64,000 nucleotides of DNA, taken from the NCBI GenBank assembly GCA_948567375.1, contig OX419756.1, forward strand, positions 2,175,001 to 2,239,000. The letters are read 5' to 3'. Origin of the DNA: Lunularia cruciata. Taxonomy: Eukaryota > Streptophyta > Marchantiopsida > Lunulariales > Lunulariaceae. The position numbers and the translations under genes are program-made. Below the pieces are notes generated by a model. The model worked only from the letters and a program-made list of their open reading frames with translations, did no database searches and was not told the DNA's origin. Of this stretch, positions 1 to 10,496 are shown piece after piece (position 1 is the first letter of the stretch; the number at the start of each line of letters is the position of its first letter).

Positions 1-693
1 CTAGGCCAAATGGCTCAATGAAGAGATCTGAAATTTTGCAGGGAGGGACGCCATGGAGTTTTGATCAAGTGTGAAAAATTTCAGAGGACTGTGACATACT
101 GGTTGGGAGATTTGAGTGACATTGTGAGGAAGGGTCAATTCTGCAGAGTGGAGATCTCATGCATGAGGAGTTTGAGATCAACAAAAAACATGTTTGAGTG
201 TTGAGGTTCATCTTGGGAACATGGAGGGTCATCAAGAGTGGAAATTGAGATTATGCAAGGTTCCCCAAGGGTTTGAGGTGATTGTAGGTGTGGATTTGAG
301 GAAAAGAGAGTTTACAATAGAATTTGAAGAGAGTGTTGAGAGGATCCAAAACCTACACCACTTGGAGGAAAGAGTGAGTCTAAGTGCTTTCTATGTGGAG
401 AGAAGGGACATAAGGCAAGTTCATGTCCATTGACCTTTGAGAGCAAGAGATTGAGGGAAAGGAGAGGCTTACTTGACTTGGGTTTGCATGTTGGACCTTC
501 TTCACCAAGATTAGGAGGGAGAAGATCTAAGACCAAGGAGTTGTGTGAGATTTGTGGAGTTGAAGGACTTCCAAAAGGACATGAGTGTAGTGGAGTAAAA
601 TCACTTTTGGAGACTTTGGTGAAGGATCTTGGAGAGAGTCTTAGTACAACTACAGAAATACTACCACCTTCATCAGCTAGTTCTCAAGATTAG
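1..693 (+). pseudogene. decayed reading frame with zinc knuckle upstream of gag (element A)
   Basis: Frame 1 holds an intact CCHC knuckle at 385-429 (CFLCGEKGHKASSC, C-x2-C-x4-H-x4-C). It is followed by a second Cys/His cluster around 541-590 (CEICGVEGLPKGHEC) and ends at TAG 691-693. Upstream the same frame is readable from about 22 but broken by TGA codons and an apparent frameshift near 200-340. It lies before the true gag gene of the element and therefore looks like an accessory nucleic-acid-binding product or a leftover gag from an older copy. I do not recognise the protein beyond the knuckles. Confidence 0.5.
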
Positions 694-929
694 TGATGGA
701 GATAATCTTTCAACTTATGGATAAACTATCCACGAGGGTTTGATTAATATGCACTCTAGGATTTGATGTTGCTATAGAAATCTTGGAGCAACCTGAACTT
801 TTTTGTTCCCTAGAGTGGATTACTCTCAAATGGTGTTAGTCATGTATATACTCTATTAGTTATAGAGTGAGAGAAACAAAAAGAGAAAAAAGAAAAAATG
901 AGAGAAGAGAAAGTTAGTGAGAGGTTAAG
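694..929 (+). other. untranslated leader before gag, purine-rich end
   Basis: No reading frame is supported here. The last 70 bases before the gag ATG are strongly purine-rich (runs of GAGAGA and AAAAAG), which fits a leader between the accessory frame and gag. I see no primer-binding site, consistent with the 5' LTR lying further left. Confidence 0.4.
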
Positions 930-2465
930 ATGGAGAAACTTCCGGTTTTCTTTGGCAAGGATGGAGAAGATGTGGAGGCCTTTGTGAGAGACTTCAAGAG
1001 AGCTTGCATAAGAAACAATGAGAGGAGGAAGAATGAGTGGGCCTCATTATTACCAGATTTCTTTGAGGATGCAGCACTTACATGGTATGAGTCAGAATAC
1101 CAAAAGAGAGAGAGGAGAGATGGGGAAGAGGAGTCTTGGGAGACTTTGACTTCAGCACTCATTGAGAACTTTCTTCCTGATGAGAGTTATGAGAGATTGA
1201 TGATTGAGGTTACATTTCTCAAGCAAGGAGATGGAGAGACAGTTAGAGTCTATGTGGAAAGAGTAGAAAAGTTAGAGTCCAGATTTCGCATAGTGTTGAG
1301 GAAGGGTGGGGATGATGTGGAGACTACAATGATTGGCATAGGGGCCATGCTCACCAAGAACTTTGTGGGAGGGTTGAGACCACAAATTAGAAGCAAGGTG
1401 AGATATGAGAAACCTTCTTCCAAGGTTGAAGCTATCAAGATTGCAATTTGTATGGAGGAGAGTTTGGAAGGGGATGAGAGTGATTTGGTGGTGAAGGAGG
1501 TTGTGCATCCTCCTCAAGGCTACAAGTATGGTGGAACTTCTGATACTTTGGTGACAAGGGTTGCACCACAAGTAGTAGTTGCTCCAATTCTTGCACCTCC
1601 ACCAAAGGATCCACTTCAAATCATCATAGAACAACTTGCGGATCTCAAGATCAATGTGGTGCAACTATGGGAGAAGAGAGAGGTAGATCAGAATGTAGGG
1701 AGAGGGCCTAGGAGTTATGGAAACTATCCATATAGAAGAGTTCAACCAGCCAACAATTTCAATGATAGAAATTGTTTTGGTTGTGGAGGAAGAGGCCATA
1801 TCCAAAAGAATTGCCCAAATTCCACTTACCATGGAGGAAGGGGTTATGAGGGAGCCAATAGAGGGAAAGAGGGTGGTAGTGAAACCCAAGTGGCTCCTAA
1901 TCTAAACAAAGGTAAGGGAATAGCATCCATAGATGTGGTGGAGAGCAAGTATAAGAAAGGAGAGTGCTCAAACTCCAAGAGTCTTAATTTGGAGCTTTTG
2001 GCACAAGAGAAGAAGAGAGCTCGTTTTGCAGAGGATGTTCACTCTTCTCAAGGATTTACTCCAAGCAAGGATACTCCTATGTCTACTAGGAGCACTCACA
2101 CCTCAACACCATCAACAATAAAGACTCCAAGGAAGAAGTTGGGGATGGAGGATTTCTTGATTTCAAAGCAACAATGGAACTACAATGTGTTGGAGGATGT
2201 TGGTAGTCACAAGGCTAACATCACAGTGGGCCAATTGATTGCTTTGAACCCTACCTTGAGAAAGGAGCTTAGAGGTGGTTTGAGTTCTACAAGGAGCAAG
2301 AGAAAGAAGAAGACAAAAGCTCCAGTATCAATGGGGGTGGTGGATGCCAAGCCAGCACCATGGGAGGCTTGTGAATATGCCTCCAAGATTGATGTGAGAG
2401 TGAATGGTCACAACATCAAGGATGCATTGGTTAATGGAGGATCAGCAGTGAACGCCATGTCATAA
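930..2465 (+). CDS. Gag polyprotein of element A
   Basis: A 511-residue open frame starts at the first ATG after the purine-rich leader. Residues about 20-200 look like a Ty3 retrotransposon capsid domain (the segment with ALTWYE, then LKQGDGETVRVYVERVEKL). A CCHC zinc knuckle, CFGCGGRGHIQKNC, follows near residues 283-296, then a basic, Ser/Thr-rich linker. The last residues (LVNGGSAVNAMS) correspond to the protease active-site segment, where a D-S/G-G motif is expected. Here Asp is replaced by Asn, so the protease is probably inactive. The frame ends at TAA 2463 but homology continues in the same frame beyond it. In the virus-like particle Gag would package element RNA. Open, but part of a dead element. 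Confidence 0.8.
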   Translation: MEKLPVFFGKDGEDVEAFVRDFKRACIRNNERRKNEWASLLPDFFEDAALTWYESEYQKRERRDGEEESWETLTSALIENFLPDESYERLMIEVTFLKQGDGETVRVYVERVEKLESRFRIVLRKGGDDVETTMIGIGAMLTKNFVGGLRPQIRSKVRYEKPSSKVEAIKIAICMEESLEGDESDLVVKEVVHPPQGYKYGGTSDTLVTRVAPQVVVAPILAPPPKDPLQIIIEQLADLKINVVQLWEKREVDQNVGRGPRSYGNYPYRRVQPANNFNDRNCFGCGGRGHIQKNCPNSTYHGGRGYEGANRGKEGGSETQVAPNLNKGKGIASIDVVESKYKKGECSNSKSLNLELLAQEKKRARFAEDVHSSQGFTPSKDTPMSTRSTHTSTPSTIKTPRKKLGMEDFLISKQQWNYNVLEDVGSHKANITVGQLIALNPTLRKELRGGLSSTRSKRKKKTKAPVSMGVVDAKPAPWEACEYASKIDVRVNGHNIKDALVNGGSAVNAMS

Positions 2466-2738
2466 AGGTTGATGAAGAAGTTAGGTATGATACCCTCAAG
2501 ACCTTCAACATTTGTGGTGAGCATGGCAAACAAGCAACAAGTTTGACCAGTAGGGGTGATGGATAAAGTGGTAGTTTCAGTTCTGGGAGTTCAAAATCTC
2601 ATGACTTTCCAAGTCTTGAAGGATTCAAGCTATGACTTACTTCTTGGGAGGCCATGGTTGAGAGCAACACACACAACTAATCGATGGCACAAAGGGTACT
2701 TAAGGACCCATCAAACCATAGAGTCACAGTTCCTGTGA
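2466..2738 (+). pseudogene. aspartic protease remainder of element A
   Basis: The gag frame continues past the TAA at 2463 into protease-like sequence that ends with YDLLLGRPWLRA near 2629-2667, a typical end for the Ty3 protease domain. An additional in-frame TGA lies near 2544. Between 2684 and 2738 the reading frame must shift to join the RT frame. Whether this shift is a decay event or a programmed frameshift cannot be told from one copy; given the other lesions, decay is more likely. Confidence 0.6.
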
Positions 2739-4633
2739 CTAACACCACCAACACTTCACATTCAGATACACCATCTTCTGATTATTGGGAATCAGATTCT
2801 GAAGAAGGAGATTCAGGTGTGGACACAAGAATGGAAGAGGAGACTTCCACGGAGGAGGATGAATTTGAATCTGATTCAAATGTATATCCTTTGTGTGCTA
2901 TGGATTTTTCACATAAGCTAGAGGTTTTGAAGGACCCAGATAAATCACCATTGACACTTGAGGAGGTAGAGAGAAGGTTATCTACCCTCAAGTATGGTCC
3001 AAATGTTACCAAGGAGGAGAAGGTGAGATTTGAGGAGATTTTCCGCAAGTTCATCCATATGTTTGCTTTTAGTTACAGGGATTTGAAGGAAGTCACCTTG
3101 GAGGAGCACAAGATAGAGGTGGAGTCACATGCAAGACCAATCCGCCAAAAGCAACGTCGCATTAGCCCACCAATATCTTTGGTTGTGAAGGAGGAGATTG
3201 ATAAGCTCAAGGAGGCTGGATTTATCTTTGAGATAAAGAATTCAGAATGGGTGTCTCTAATTGTCATTGTGAAGAAAAAGAATGGCAAGCTTTGGGTATG
3301 TGTGGATTACAAGAAGCTCAATGTTGTTACCAAGAAGGACTACTACCCATTGCCATTCATTGATGAGATCTTGGAGGAGGTTGCAGGTCATGAGAGGTAC
3401 AGTTTTGGAGATGGTTATAGTGGATATAACCAAATCAAGATTGCACCAGAGCATCAACAACTCACCACATTCACCACACCTTGGGGAACTTACACTTTCA
3501 AGGTCATGCCTTTTGGGCTTTGCAATGCTCCAGCCACATTCCAACGGTTCATGAACAAGGTATTTGAACCTTTCATTGGGAAATTTGTGAGAGACTTCAT
3601 TGATGACTTTTGTGTCTATGGGAGCAAGGAGGAGCACTTTGAGCACCTAATCAAAGTCTTGCAATGCTTGGATGAGGCAAATGCATCACTCAACCCAGAG
3701 AAGTGCATTTTTAGATGTGAAGAAGGTCTACTTTTGGGGCACATCATTTCCAAAGATGGAATAGCAGTTGATCCTAAGAAGGTGAGGAAAATCTCAGACC
3801 TTCCATTCCCTTCAAGCTTGACAAAGTTACGCCAATTCTTGGGGATGGTTGGATACTATAGGAGGTTCATCTTCTCATTTTCCAACAAGGCTTATGCATT
3901 GACCATCTACATGAAGAAGGGTGTAGATTACATGGTGATTTTGGAGGACAAGGAGGCTCTCAAAGCTTTTGAGGAGCTCAAGCAATCCCTTGTTGTAGCT
4001 CCAATTCTTGCTGAACCTGATTGGAGTAAGCCTTTCATCCTCTACACTGATGCTTCTAATGCAGCTATAGGATGCACTCTTAGTCAATTAGACCAAGATG
4101 GGCATGATCATCCAATAGCTTATGCTAGTAGGCAGATGGTTTCAGCAGAGAAGAACTACTCTGTCATGGAGAGAAAAGGGCTGGCATTGATCTTTGGTCT
4201 TAAGAAGTTTAGACACTACTTGATTGGAGGGAAAGCCACCATTGTCATTGATCACAAGGCTCTGAAGCACATCTTCAACAAGCCTAATGTTGAAGGGGGA
4301 CTAGCAAGGTGGATGATACTCTTGTCTGAGTATGACTACACCATTGAGGATATGCCAAGAAAGAAACATGCAAATGCTAATTTGTTATCTAGAGCCTATG
4401 ATCATGATGGAGATGAGCCAGTGGATGATTCCTTCCCAGATGAGGAGCTCATGAAAATCTCAGTCACTCAAGAGGTTCCAATGGAGTACAAGGAGATTGT
4501 GGATTTTGTGACAAGAGGTAACTATCCAGAAGGGATGCATGCTAGGGAGAGGAAGGCTCTTGCAGCAAGATCTAGACCTTACACAATGGTGGAGGATATT
4601 CTTTTTCACCAAGGAGCAGATGGTCTACTTTGA
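2684..4633 (+). pseudogene. reverse transcriptase and RNase H of element A
   Basis: This 649-codon frame starts with an acidic linker (about residues 1-85) and then enters a Ty3 reverse transcriptase. Visible blocks are the segment ending IRQKQRRISPP, the fingers strand KLWVCVDYKKLN, the block YSGYNQIKI and the catalytic FIDDFCVYGS near 3598-3627 (F-I-D-D in place of the usual Y-x-D-D). RNase H follows, with LYTDASNAAIG near 4042-4074 (first catalytic Asp), a Glu in the YSVMERKGLAL segment, and IVIDHKAL near 4243-4266. The frame stops at TGA 4631 directly before the integrase zinc finger, which continues in the same frame, so the stop is a lesion in a formerly continuous pol polyprotein. Confidence 0.85.
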
Positions 4634-5752
4634 AGAGCAGTGGGTAAGGAAGAGTCTATCCTACTCATAAAGGAGTTTCATGAAGGTTTAGTATATGGAG
4701 GACACTTTGCAGGAAAGGTGACTGCTTTCAAGATTCTAGATGCAGGTTACCATTGGAGAGGGATTTTCAAGGATTGTCTTGATTATTGCAAAACTTGTCA
4801 TGTTTGTCAAGCTTTTGCTAGAAAGTCTACATCCACTCCACCACTTAGATCAATTTCATTGCTAGGACCTTTTGAGAAGTGGGGAATTGATTTTGTAGGT
4901 CCTCTCAATAGAACCCTAAGGAACAATTGATACATTGTGGTAGTTACTGATTACCTTACCAAGTGGGTTGAGGCTAGACCATTGAGGCACAAGAATGAAG
5001 ATGAAGTGGGTAGATTTCTTTATGAACGCATTATCATTAGGTTTGGATGCCCTTTGGAGTTGGTTTCTGATAGAGGAGGAGAGTTTACAGGAAGCATTAC
5101 TATAGCCATGCTACGACATTTCTCTATCACACATAGAGTAACTACATCCTATAAGCCAATTTCCAATGGCTTGGCAGAGAGAACCAATTAGACCTTGTGC
5201 ATGATGTTGGCCAAAGATGCAGAAATGGAGGGGGCTAAACATCATTGGGACAAGAGGATTCATGCAGTTTTGTGGGAGTATAGGACAACCATGAAGACTT
5301 CCACCGGATATTCTCTATTTCAATTGGTGTATGGTATTGAGTCTACCTTACCTATTCACTTTGATCTTCCTACCTTCCAAAGCATTCATAGAAGATTGAA
5401 GAAAGCACAAGGAGGTGATGCAGAGAAGTCAAGGAAGGATCAACTCATGGAGTTGGAAGAGGCAAGAGCAGTTGCTATGGTTCGAGTGGAGCAAGCCCAA
5501 AGGAAACAAAAAGAGAGCTATGACAAGAGGCAAGGCAAGAAGAAGGTGGAGCCTTTCAAAGAAGGTGATTGGGTAATGTTGTTTGATTCCATTTGATTCA
5601 AGAGAGTGCAAAAGAAGTTTTTGCCCAAATGCTTTGGACCTTTCATAGTGGAGAAGGTGTGGGGCAATAACACCTATGATCTCAAGGGGTTGGGAGGAAG
5701 ACACTTTGATAGGATTAACCATGATAAGTTGAAGATGTACCATAGAAGGTAG
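4634..5752 (+). pseudogene. integrase of element A
   Basis: In the same frame as RT. The N-terminal HHCC finger is visible (HEGLVYGGH, then CKTCHVC near 4789-4809). The catalytic core shows Asp in GIDFVGP (about 4885-4905), Asp in VSDRGGEF (about 5065-5088) and Glu in GLAERTN (about 5170-5188), so the D-D-E residues survive. The C-terminal part includes a GPFIVEKVWGN-type segment and ends at TAG 5750-5752. In-frame stops interrupt it at 4928 (TGA), 5189 (TAG) and 5594 (TGA). All are single-base lesions of a kind expected from C-to-T decay of CGA or CAG codons. No chromodomain follows. Confidence 0.85.
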
Positions 5753-5800
5753 AGAGACCTTCACTTTGAGGACAAAGTGAAAACTTAGTCTAGGAGTGAA

Positions 5801-6415
5801 TGTAACACCCATTTGTTCATGTGTGTGGTATTGTGATATTTAGCTTGGTATTACAAGTACTTAAGAGATATTATTTATATAGAGATAAATTATGGTTATA
5901 TATTAGTCATGGTTAGCTAAAGTTAGTCATAGCTAAGATAGAGGGGACCTTACTTTAGAGGAAGTAGAAAAGATAAGCACCACTATTTTGGATTTTAGTG
6001 TGTTGACTTGGTATTATTCCTAGGTGTTTGGCTTTGAGGAAAGAGTTGAGAACTCTTGGGCCCGCAAGCCTTTTTGTTTTGGATTCTTCTTTAGTCCAAG
6101 GATAGCCCATGTGAAGGAATCCTTGACTTAGTGGTTGGGTCAAGATAAGACCACATGCTTAGGGGAATATGCCCATGTGAATAGATATTCCTTTCTACTT
6201 TTTGACTTTACTTGACTTTTAGTCTAGTAACTTGAGTTACTATGATAATTAGTAACTTTGGTACATAACTATTTCACAAGTATATAAACAAGGGGTGAGG
6301 AGGTACTCATCATCCTTTCATTTGCAACTATCTCTCTCTCATTGAGTTCTCTAGTGAGCAATGTCTTGAGTCTTGGAGTGTTAGCCTTGGAGGAGTATGA
6401 TGGAGTTGGGGTTCC
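5801..6415 (+). repeat. 3' LTR of element A
   Basis: It starts with TGTAACACCC, 48 bases after the pol stop. It is preceded by TTTGAGGACAAA and a purine-rich stretch (TAGGAGTGAA) that would serve as polypurine tract. No second copy is in the window, so the right end is approximate; unrelated integrase sequence starts near 6423. A TATA box lies near the expected U3/R border. Confidence 0.65.
6281..6288 (+). promoter_or_regulatory. TATA box of LTR A
   Basis: TATATAAA about 480 bases into the LTR, followed by a G-rich stretch and then a CT-rich start-like region, is the usual layout of a plant LTR promoter. Confidence 0.5.
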
Positions 6416-6422
6416 TTGCCTT

Positions 6423-7085
6423 CAGATTAAACATTGGAAGACGACTCCTTATAACCCAAAAGGAAATGGCTTAATGGAAAAGGCGAATGGGTTACTTTGT
6501 AAAATTTTGAATAAGGTGACTGTCAATTATGCCTATGATTGGGATACAAAATTACCAGCCGTGTTGTGGGCATATCAAATGACAGAAAAGATTACAACCA
6601 AACAAACTCCATACTTCTTGATATATGGCTTGCATCCCACACTGCCAGTTGAATTTGAAGTACCGACGTATCGTATTCTTTGCGAAGAATGACTATCGGA
6701 TAAAGAAAGTCAAGATCTTTAGATTCATCAACTGATGTGGTTAGAAGAGAAAAGAGACGATGCAATGCAAACCACAAAGGAAGTACAAGCACAGAGGAAA
6801 GTCAAGCACGATAAGCATATCAAGCCTATGGCTGTACGTGAAGGAGATTTGGTTTTGTTATATGACAATCGTTGAATATTTTTTCCAGGCAAGTTGCATT
6901 TGAGGTGGATGGGTCCATGTCGAGTTCTTCATCTGTATGAAAATGGGTCCATGCAGCTTGTAGACCTGGAGGGTAATCCTTTTGCCACTCGAGTAAACGG
7001 GTGGAGAGTTTGGAGATATTGGACCATAGACTTGGAAGTCTCTAAGACACCCAAGGTATATGTTTGTGTGGACGTTCACATTTGA
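6423..7085 (+). pseudogene. integrase C-terminal part of element B
   Basis: Frame 3 reads HWKTTPYNPKGNGLMEKANG (catalytic Glu in LMEKANG), then LWAYQMTEKITTKQTPY and the C-terminal KLHLRWMGPCRV to VNGWRVWRYW, ending at TGA about 7083. Stops interrupt it near 6690, 6719 and 6873. The upstream half (zinc finger and both catalytic Asp residues) is missing because element A sequence abuts directly. The tail without chromodomain, of the type FPGKLxxRWxGP, points to a Tat/Athila-like Ty3 lineage; this is inference from the motif only. Confidence 0.75.
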
Positions 7086-7096
7086 GGAAGGGGATA
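7084..7096 (+). other. polypurine tract of element B
   Basis: GAGGAAGGGGATA directly precedes the LTR start TGTGGTGCCCACA. This is the position where plus-strand DNA synthesis is primed in LTR elements. Confidence 0.6.
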
Positions 7097-7483
7097 TGTG
7101 GTGCCCACATTTTTTGTTTTTGTTCAAAATAAAGGAGAAGAAGTGTATAGAGAAGGCGAATTGTGCCTGTATGGCCGAAGAAGGCAAAGAAAAGAGTCTT
7201 CAGGATGAAACCCAAAGTAAAGTGACTTTGGGTCATAAGGCGAAGTACTCGAAAATGCCCTGTCAGCATACAACCCAAAGTAAGGAGTCTTTGTATCAGG
7301 GGAGAGCTCAACCTAAGGCAAAGACAGTCTAACAACCTTTTGTCGGGGTGAGAAATTCAAGAAGGGACCGTTCAAAACCGGCGGCCCATACGCGTGAAGT
7401 ACGATTGACAGTGACAGGCGCATGCAAGAGGTGTGATTTCTTGGTAGAAACTCAAATTGAAGAGAGATGAAGAAAGCGCAACT

Positions 7484-7490
7484 CTATAAA
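7484..7490 (+). promoter_or_regulatory. TATA box in LTR B
   Basis: CTATAAAAATTG about 390 bases into the LTR. The minus-strand solo LTR has TATATAAG at a comparable position (near 23306-23316), about 360 bases from its start. Transcription from here would place the LTR-internal reading frame near the 5' end of the RNA. Confidence 0.45.
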
Positions 7491-7792
7491 AATTGGGCTC
7501 ATGACAAAGCAATGTTGAGCAATTTTCCTTCACTGTTGAGAAGTCGTCCTGAAGGTGATCGTGGGAAGGGAAATAGAGTTGAAGATGTGCTAATGTGTAA
7601 GAGAGAAGTCAAGAGAGTGAAACCGAGAGACAATGAGAAAGTAGGAGAGATGGGAGAGGAAAGAAGAACTCTGAATTTGCAGTGAGGAATCATGCAATTC
7701 GGAGGCTAGACGTAATTGCAAGAATAGAAGTCTTGAGCCAACTTCGGATTATGTTCTTGGCATGGAACTGAAATGTTAGTTTTCCAGGTTTC

Positions 7793-9705
7793 ATGACTGA
7801 GATTATCGAGAGCAAGTGTCTTGATGGCCCCAAGGAAGAGGGGAAGAGAGGAAATCCGGCTCGCTGGACAGAGTTGGATTGCAGATTAGTGCTTGGGAGA
7901 GAAGCAAGCGTGGAGCAAGGAGCCACACTCTTGGGTAAGGGAGAAGTAGCAAAAGAAACTCAAGAAGTGAGGGACGCTTTTTCTTCAAAGAGAACAAAGA
8001 ACGGATACAAGGTAGAGAGTTACAAGGATCTAATGAAGAGAAGGATCATGAGTGCTCTCATGGCAATCTTGAAGCCGGAGAGGACGACGTATGTGATGAA
8101 ACACCAAGCGGTTTTCTTTCACAAACTATTTGCAAGAGAACCAATCAATTGGGCAAGGTGCTTCCATGGAAGGACATGACAAATGGTGTGGAATCTGCAA
8201 GATAAGTCGCCTCCACATTACATCGTGCCATTTGCAGCACATTTTTACCTCGGGTTAAATTTGCTCAACGCGGCGGAGAAAAATTGACTGGTGTCACACT
8301 TCCATCCCGACTTGAGAAGAGAACTTGACATAGAGGAGCAGTATATCCTTCAAATCCGGAGTATAGACGAGTACTACGCAAAGATGGGGAAGAGTGTGGA
8401 AATAGAAGTGAGTACTCTAAAGTCAAAGAAGCAAAGTCGGCAGGGCGAAGCCGAAGAAATGACAAGACCAGGAGAGGAAATCCAAGGAGAGGCATGGTGG
8501 TGATCACGTCAGAAGACGAAGACTCAAAAGGTGAAGCTGAGTGCAAGTCCGATGACTCAGAATGCAAGGAGGAACCAAATCTAATGCTGCAAAGTGGGGA
8601 TACAACTAGAGACAGGGATAAAGGTGGAGAAATGACGTCGGTACCAACTGTTGTGGAGGAAGAAGAAGAAGTTCAGGTAGAGCTTGAGCCAAAGGACAAC
8701 ACAAAGTTGGAGGACGAGATACTTGAGCCCGAAGAGAAGAAGATCGCACTTCAGAGGGGAGTTCATTCAAGACGCAAGGCAAAGTGTGGAGGGGGTCCAA
8801 GTAAGGTGAAGGAAGAAGTGAATGCTAGCTTGGGAAGTGAGGCGTCGCTTCCAATACAAAGATTGCAGAGACGAAGGCGAGTATCAAGAGACAAGAAGTG
8901 AGAATGGAGATTGCTACGAACGAGGAAGAGGGTAGCAGTGAAGGAACAAGAGCTCAATAGAGTGATGGAGAGCGTAGAAGAGAAGAAGCAACTATGGCAG
9001 AGGGAGTTGGCGGTAAGATATAGGGAACAAGATAGATTACAAGAGTTACTTCATACTCAAGAGGAGAAGATTGAACAGAAGGAGAAGGAGAAAGAAACGG
9101 TGAAAGCCAAGTTCAAAGCGGAGTTAGCAATGTATAGAGAGGATTGGCTTGCAGATTGGGAGTGAGAAAGAAAGATGCAATTGGAGCCATTGAAGGAGAT
9201 TGTCCTCAGGATGAACGCGATGCTAAGTACAGAGGCCAGTGTTTGGATTGAAGAGACGAGGCTGCATGAGTTGAAGTTGTTGGTGCAAGAGACGAGGCAA
9301 AGACAGGCAAAAGACACAGATTTAAATGCCTTGTTGATCAGTCTAAGAACTCGTGTAGATAAGAAGATATTAGAAGTAGAAGATAATACGACGATTAGAT
9401 TAGACTTAGTAAAGTTGGAGATAGACAAACTTTGGAAGGATGTAAGAGCAAAACCCAAAGTAGATGAAGTAGGAGTACAGATGACTTCGGAGTTAGCGAT
9501 GAAGATTTTAGAGAAGAGTGGGTCAGGGGATAAGGAGTTAGATAGATTACCCACTAGTGGAATTTCAAATCAGAAAAGAGAATTGCTGGATCTGGTAGAA
9601 GAATTAGAAGTTGTGAAACCCAAAGACAGAGTAATAGGAAGTAAATTTACTTCAGGTTTGGGTTTGAAAGCCAAAGAAGAAGTAGACATCGGATTGGATT
9701 GGTAA
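7793..9705 (+). pseudogene. decayed coiled-coil protein gene inside LTR B
   Basis: Two frames form one former gene of roughly 640 codons. Frame 2 runs from ATG 7793 to 8503 with TGA at 8177 and about 8286. Frame 1 runs from 8494 to 9705 with TGA at 8899 and 9163. The first part is a globular-looking region with GNPARWTELDCRLVL, RRIMSALMAIL and, after a stop, HFHPDLRRELDIEEQY. The middle is acidic (EEEEEVQVELE) and then basic (RLQRRRRVS). The last 250 residues are rich in Glu/Lys/Leu with coiled-coil spacing (VEEKKQLWQRELAVRYREQD). The C-terminal third is repeated in the solo LTR at 22597-22911, sharing EKSGSGDKEL and RLPTSGI. I know no function. From memory, similar predicted proteins exist in liverworts, unverified. 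Confidence 0.6.
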
Positions 9706-10496
9706 CAGTTTTGAGATTTGAAGAGGCAAATATGAAGAGGTGCATTTTTGTTTCGGATTTGCAGGTTAGAAGAGTTGTTATAGAACGGTATAGTTGTTAG
9801 AACTATCGATTGCTTCAGTATTTAAGAGTGGCATTCATATTGTTATGTTGTTCAGTGCTCATTATTTCTGAAAATAGATAAAGCAAAGTGTTATGAAGTA
9901 GTGCTCATTGCTTGAGCTTGATTTCAAGTATCAACGTTGTACTTGTGTTTGTGAGTGTTTGGAGAAATTCAAAGTGCAAGTCAGTGTGTTTGTTGGATGT
10001 TGGATTCTGCAGCCTTGATCTTCATTCTGTGTGTTTGATCCTGAGTGAAGTGCAATCAAAGCAATGCCTTGATAGATCTGAGAGGAATTGTAGTGTTGGT
10101 AGTATTCTGCATTTGTGAGTGCAGTGCAAGGTTGATGTGAAGCAATTTTGATCAAGGAAGTTGTGCCTTCAGTGGAAAGGTGGAACACAATTATGAAGCG
10201 AAGGCATTTTGCAGTGAAGTGCCATTTTTGGGAGAGCCTGAATCATCACAATCAAGATTGTTTGGAAATAATTGATGGAGTTGTGATTAAGAAGTGTTAA
10301 TTTGTGACAAGACTGCGAGTCAGTGCTTGTTACTCTCTTCTAGGTGTGGTTCCTACCTTAGAGACTAAAGAAGAACTCAAGAAGAATTGAAATTGTTACT
10401 TTGACTTTGTATTTGACCAATTTTGACTCATATCTCTGCGGGAACAAACTTTACTTACCCGATTACCGCAAAAGTGATATTTGCTAGGTTGTCATA
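9706..10496 (+). other. non-coding right part of LTR B
   Basis: No credible gene. It aligns base for base with the corresponding part of the solo LTR: GACAAGACTGCGAGTCA, TACTCTCTT, and GCGGGAACAAACTTTACTT occur in both. The short frame at 9912-10118 is not conserved as protein and is left out. Confidence 0.6.

Larger units (their letters stand above)
1..6415 (+). mobile_element. Ty3/gypsy element A, 5' end off the window
   Basis: The order is an upstream zinc-knuckle reading frame, gag, aspartic protease, reverse transcriptase, RNase H, integrase and 3' LTR, which is the Ty3/gypsy order. No copy of the 3' LTR start (TGTAACACCC) is visible between 1 and 930, so the 5' LTR must lie to the left. 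The integrase tail shows no chromodomain. Coding frames are nearly continuous but carry several in-frame TGA/TAG codons and one frameshift, so this copy is not autonomous. The right edge is approximate: sequence of a different element (B) begins near 6420. Confidence 0.85.
7097..10496 (+). repeat. very long 3' LTR of element B (about 3.4 kb)
   Basis: The left end is TGTGGTGCCCACATTTTT after a polypurine tract. The right end is set by the related solo LTR on the minus strand (21804-23677), which starts TGTGGTACCCACATTTTT and ends GGGTTGTCACA; here the corresponding end reads AGGTTGTCATA at about 10496. The two copies align over the ends and over the segment near 9400-10490, but this copy is about 1.5 kb longer, mostly in the region 7150-8900. 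It holds a TATA box and a decayed coiled-coil reading frame. Sequence after 10496 is RT of a different family. Confidence 0.75.

Noticed and set aside
2684-2738. Programmed frameshift between protease and RT of element A
   Set aside because: No slippery sequence or structure was evident, and the copy carries several other lesions; a simple mutation is enough to explain it.
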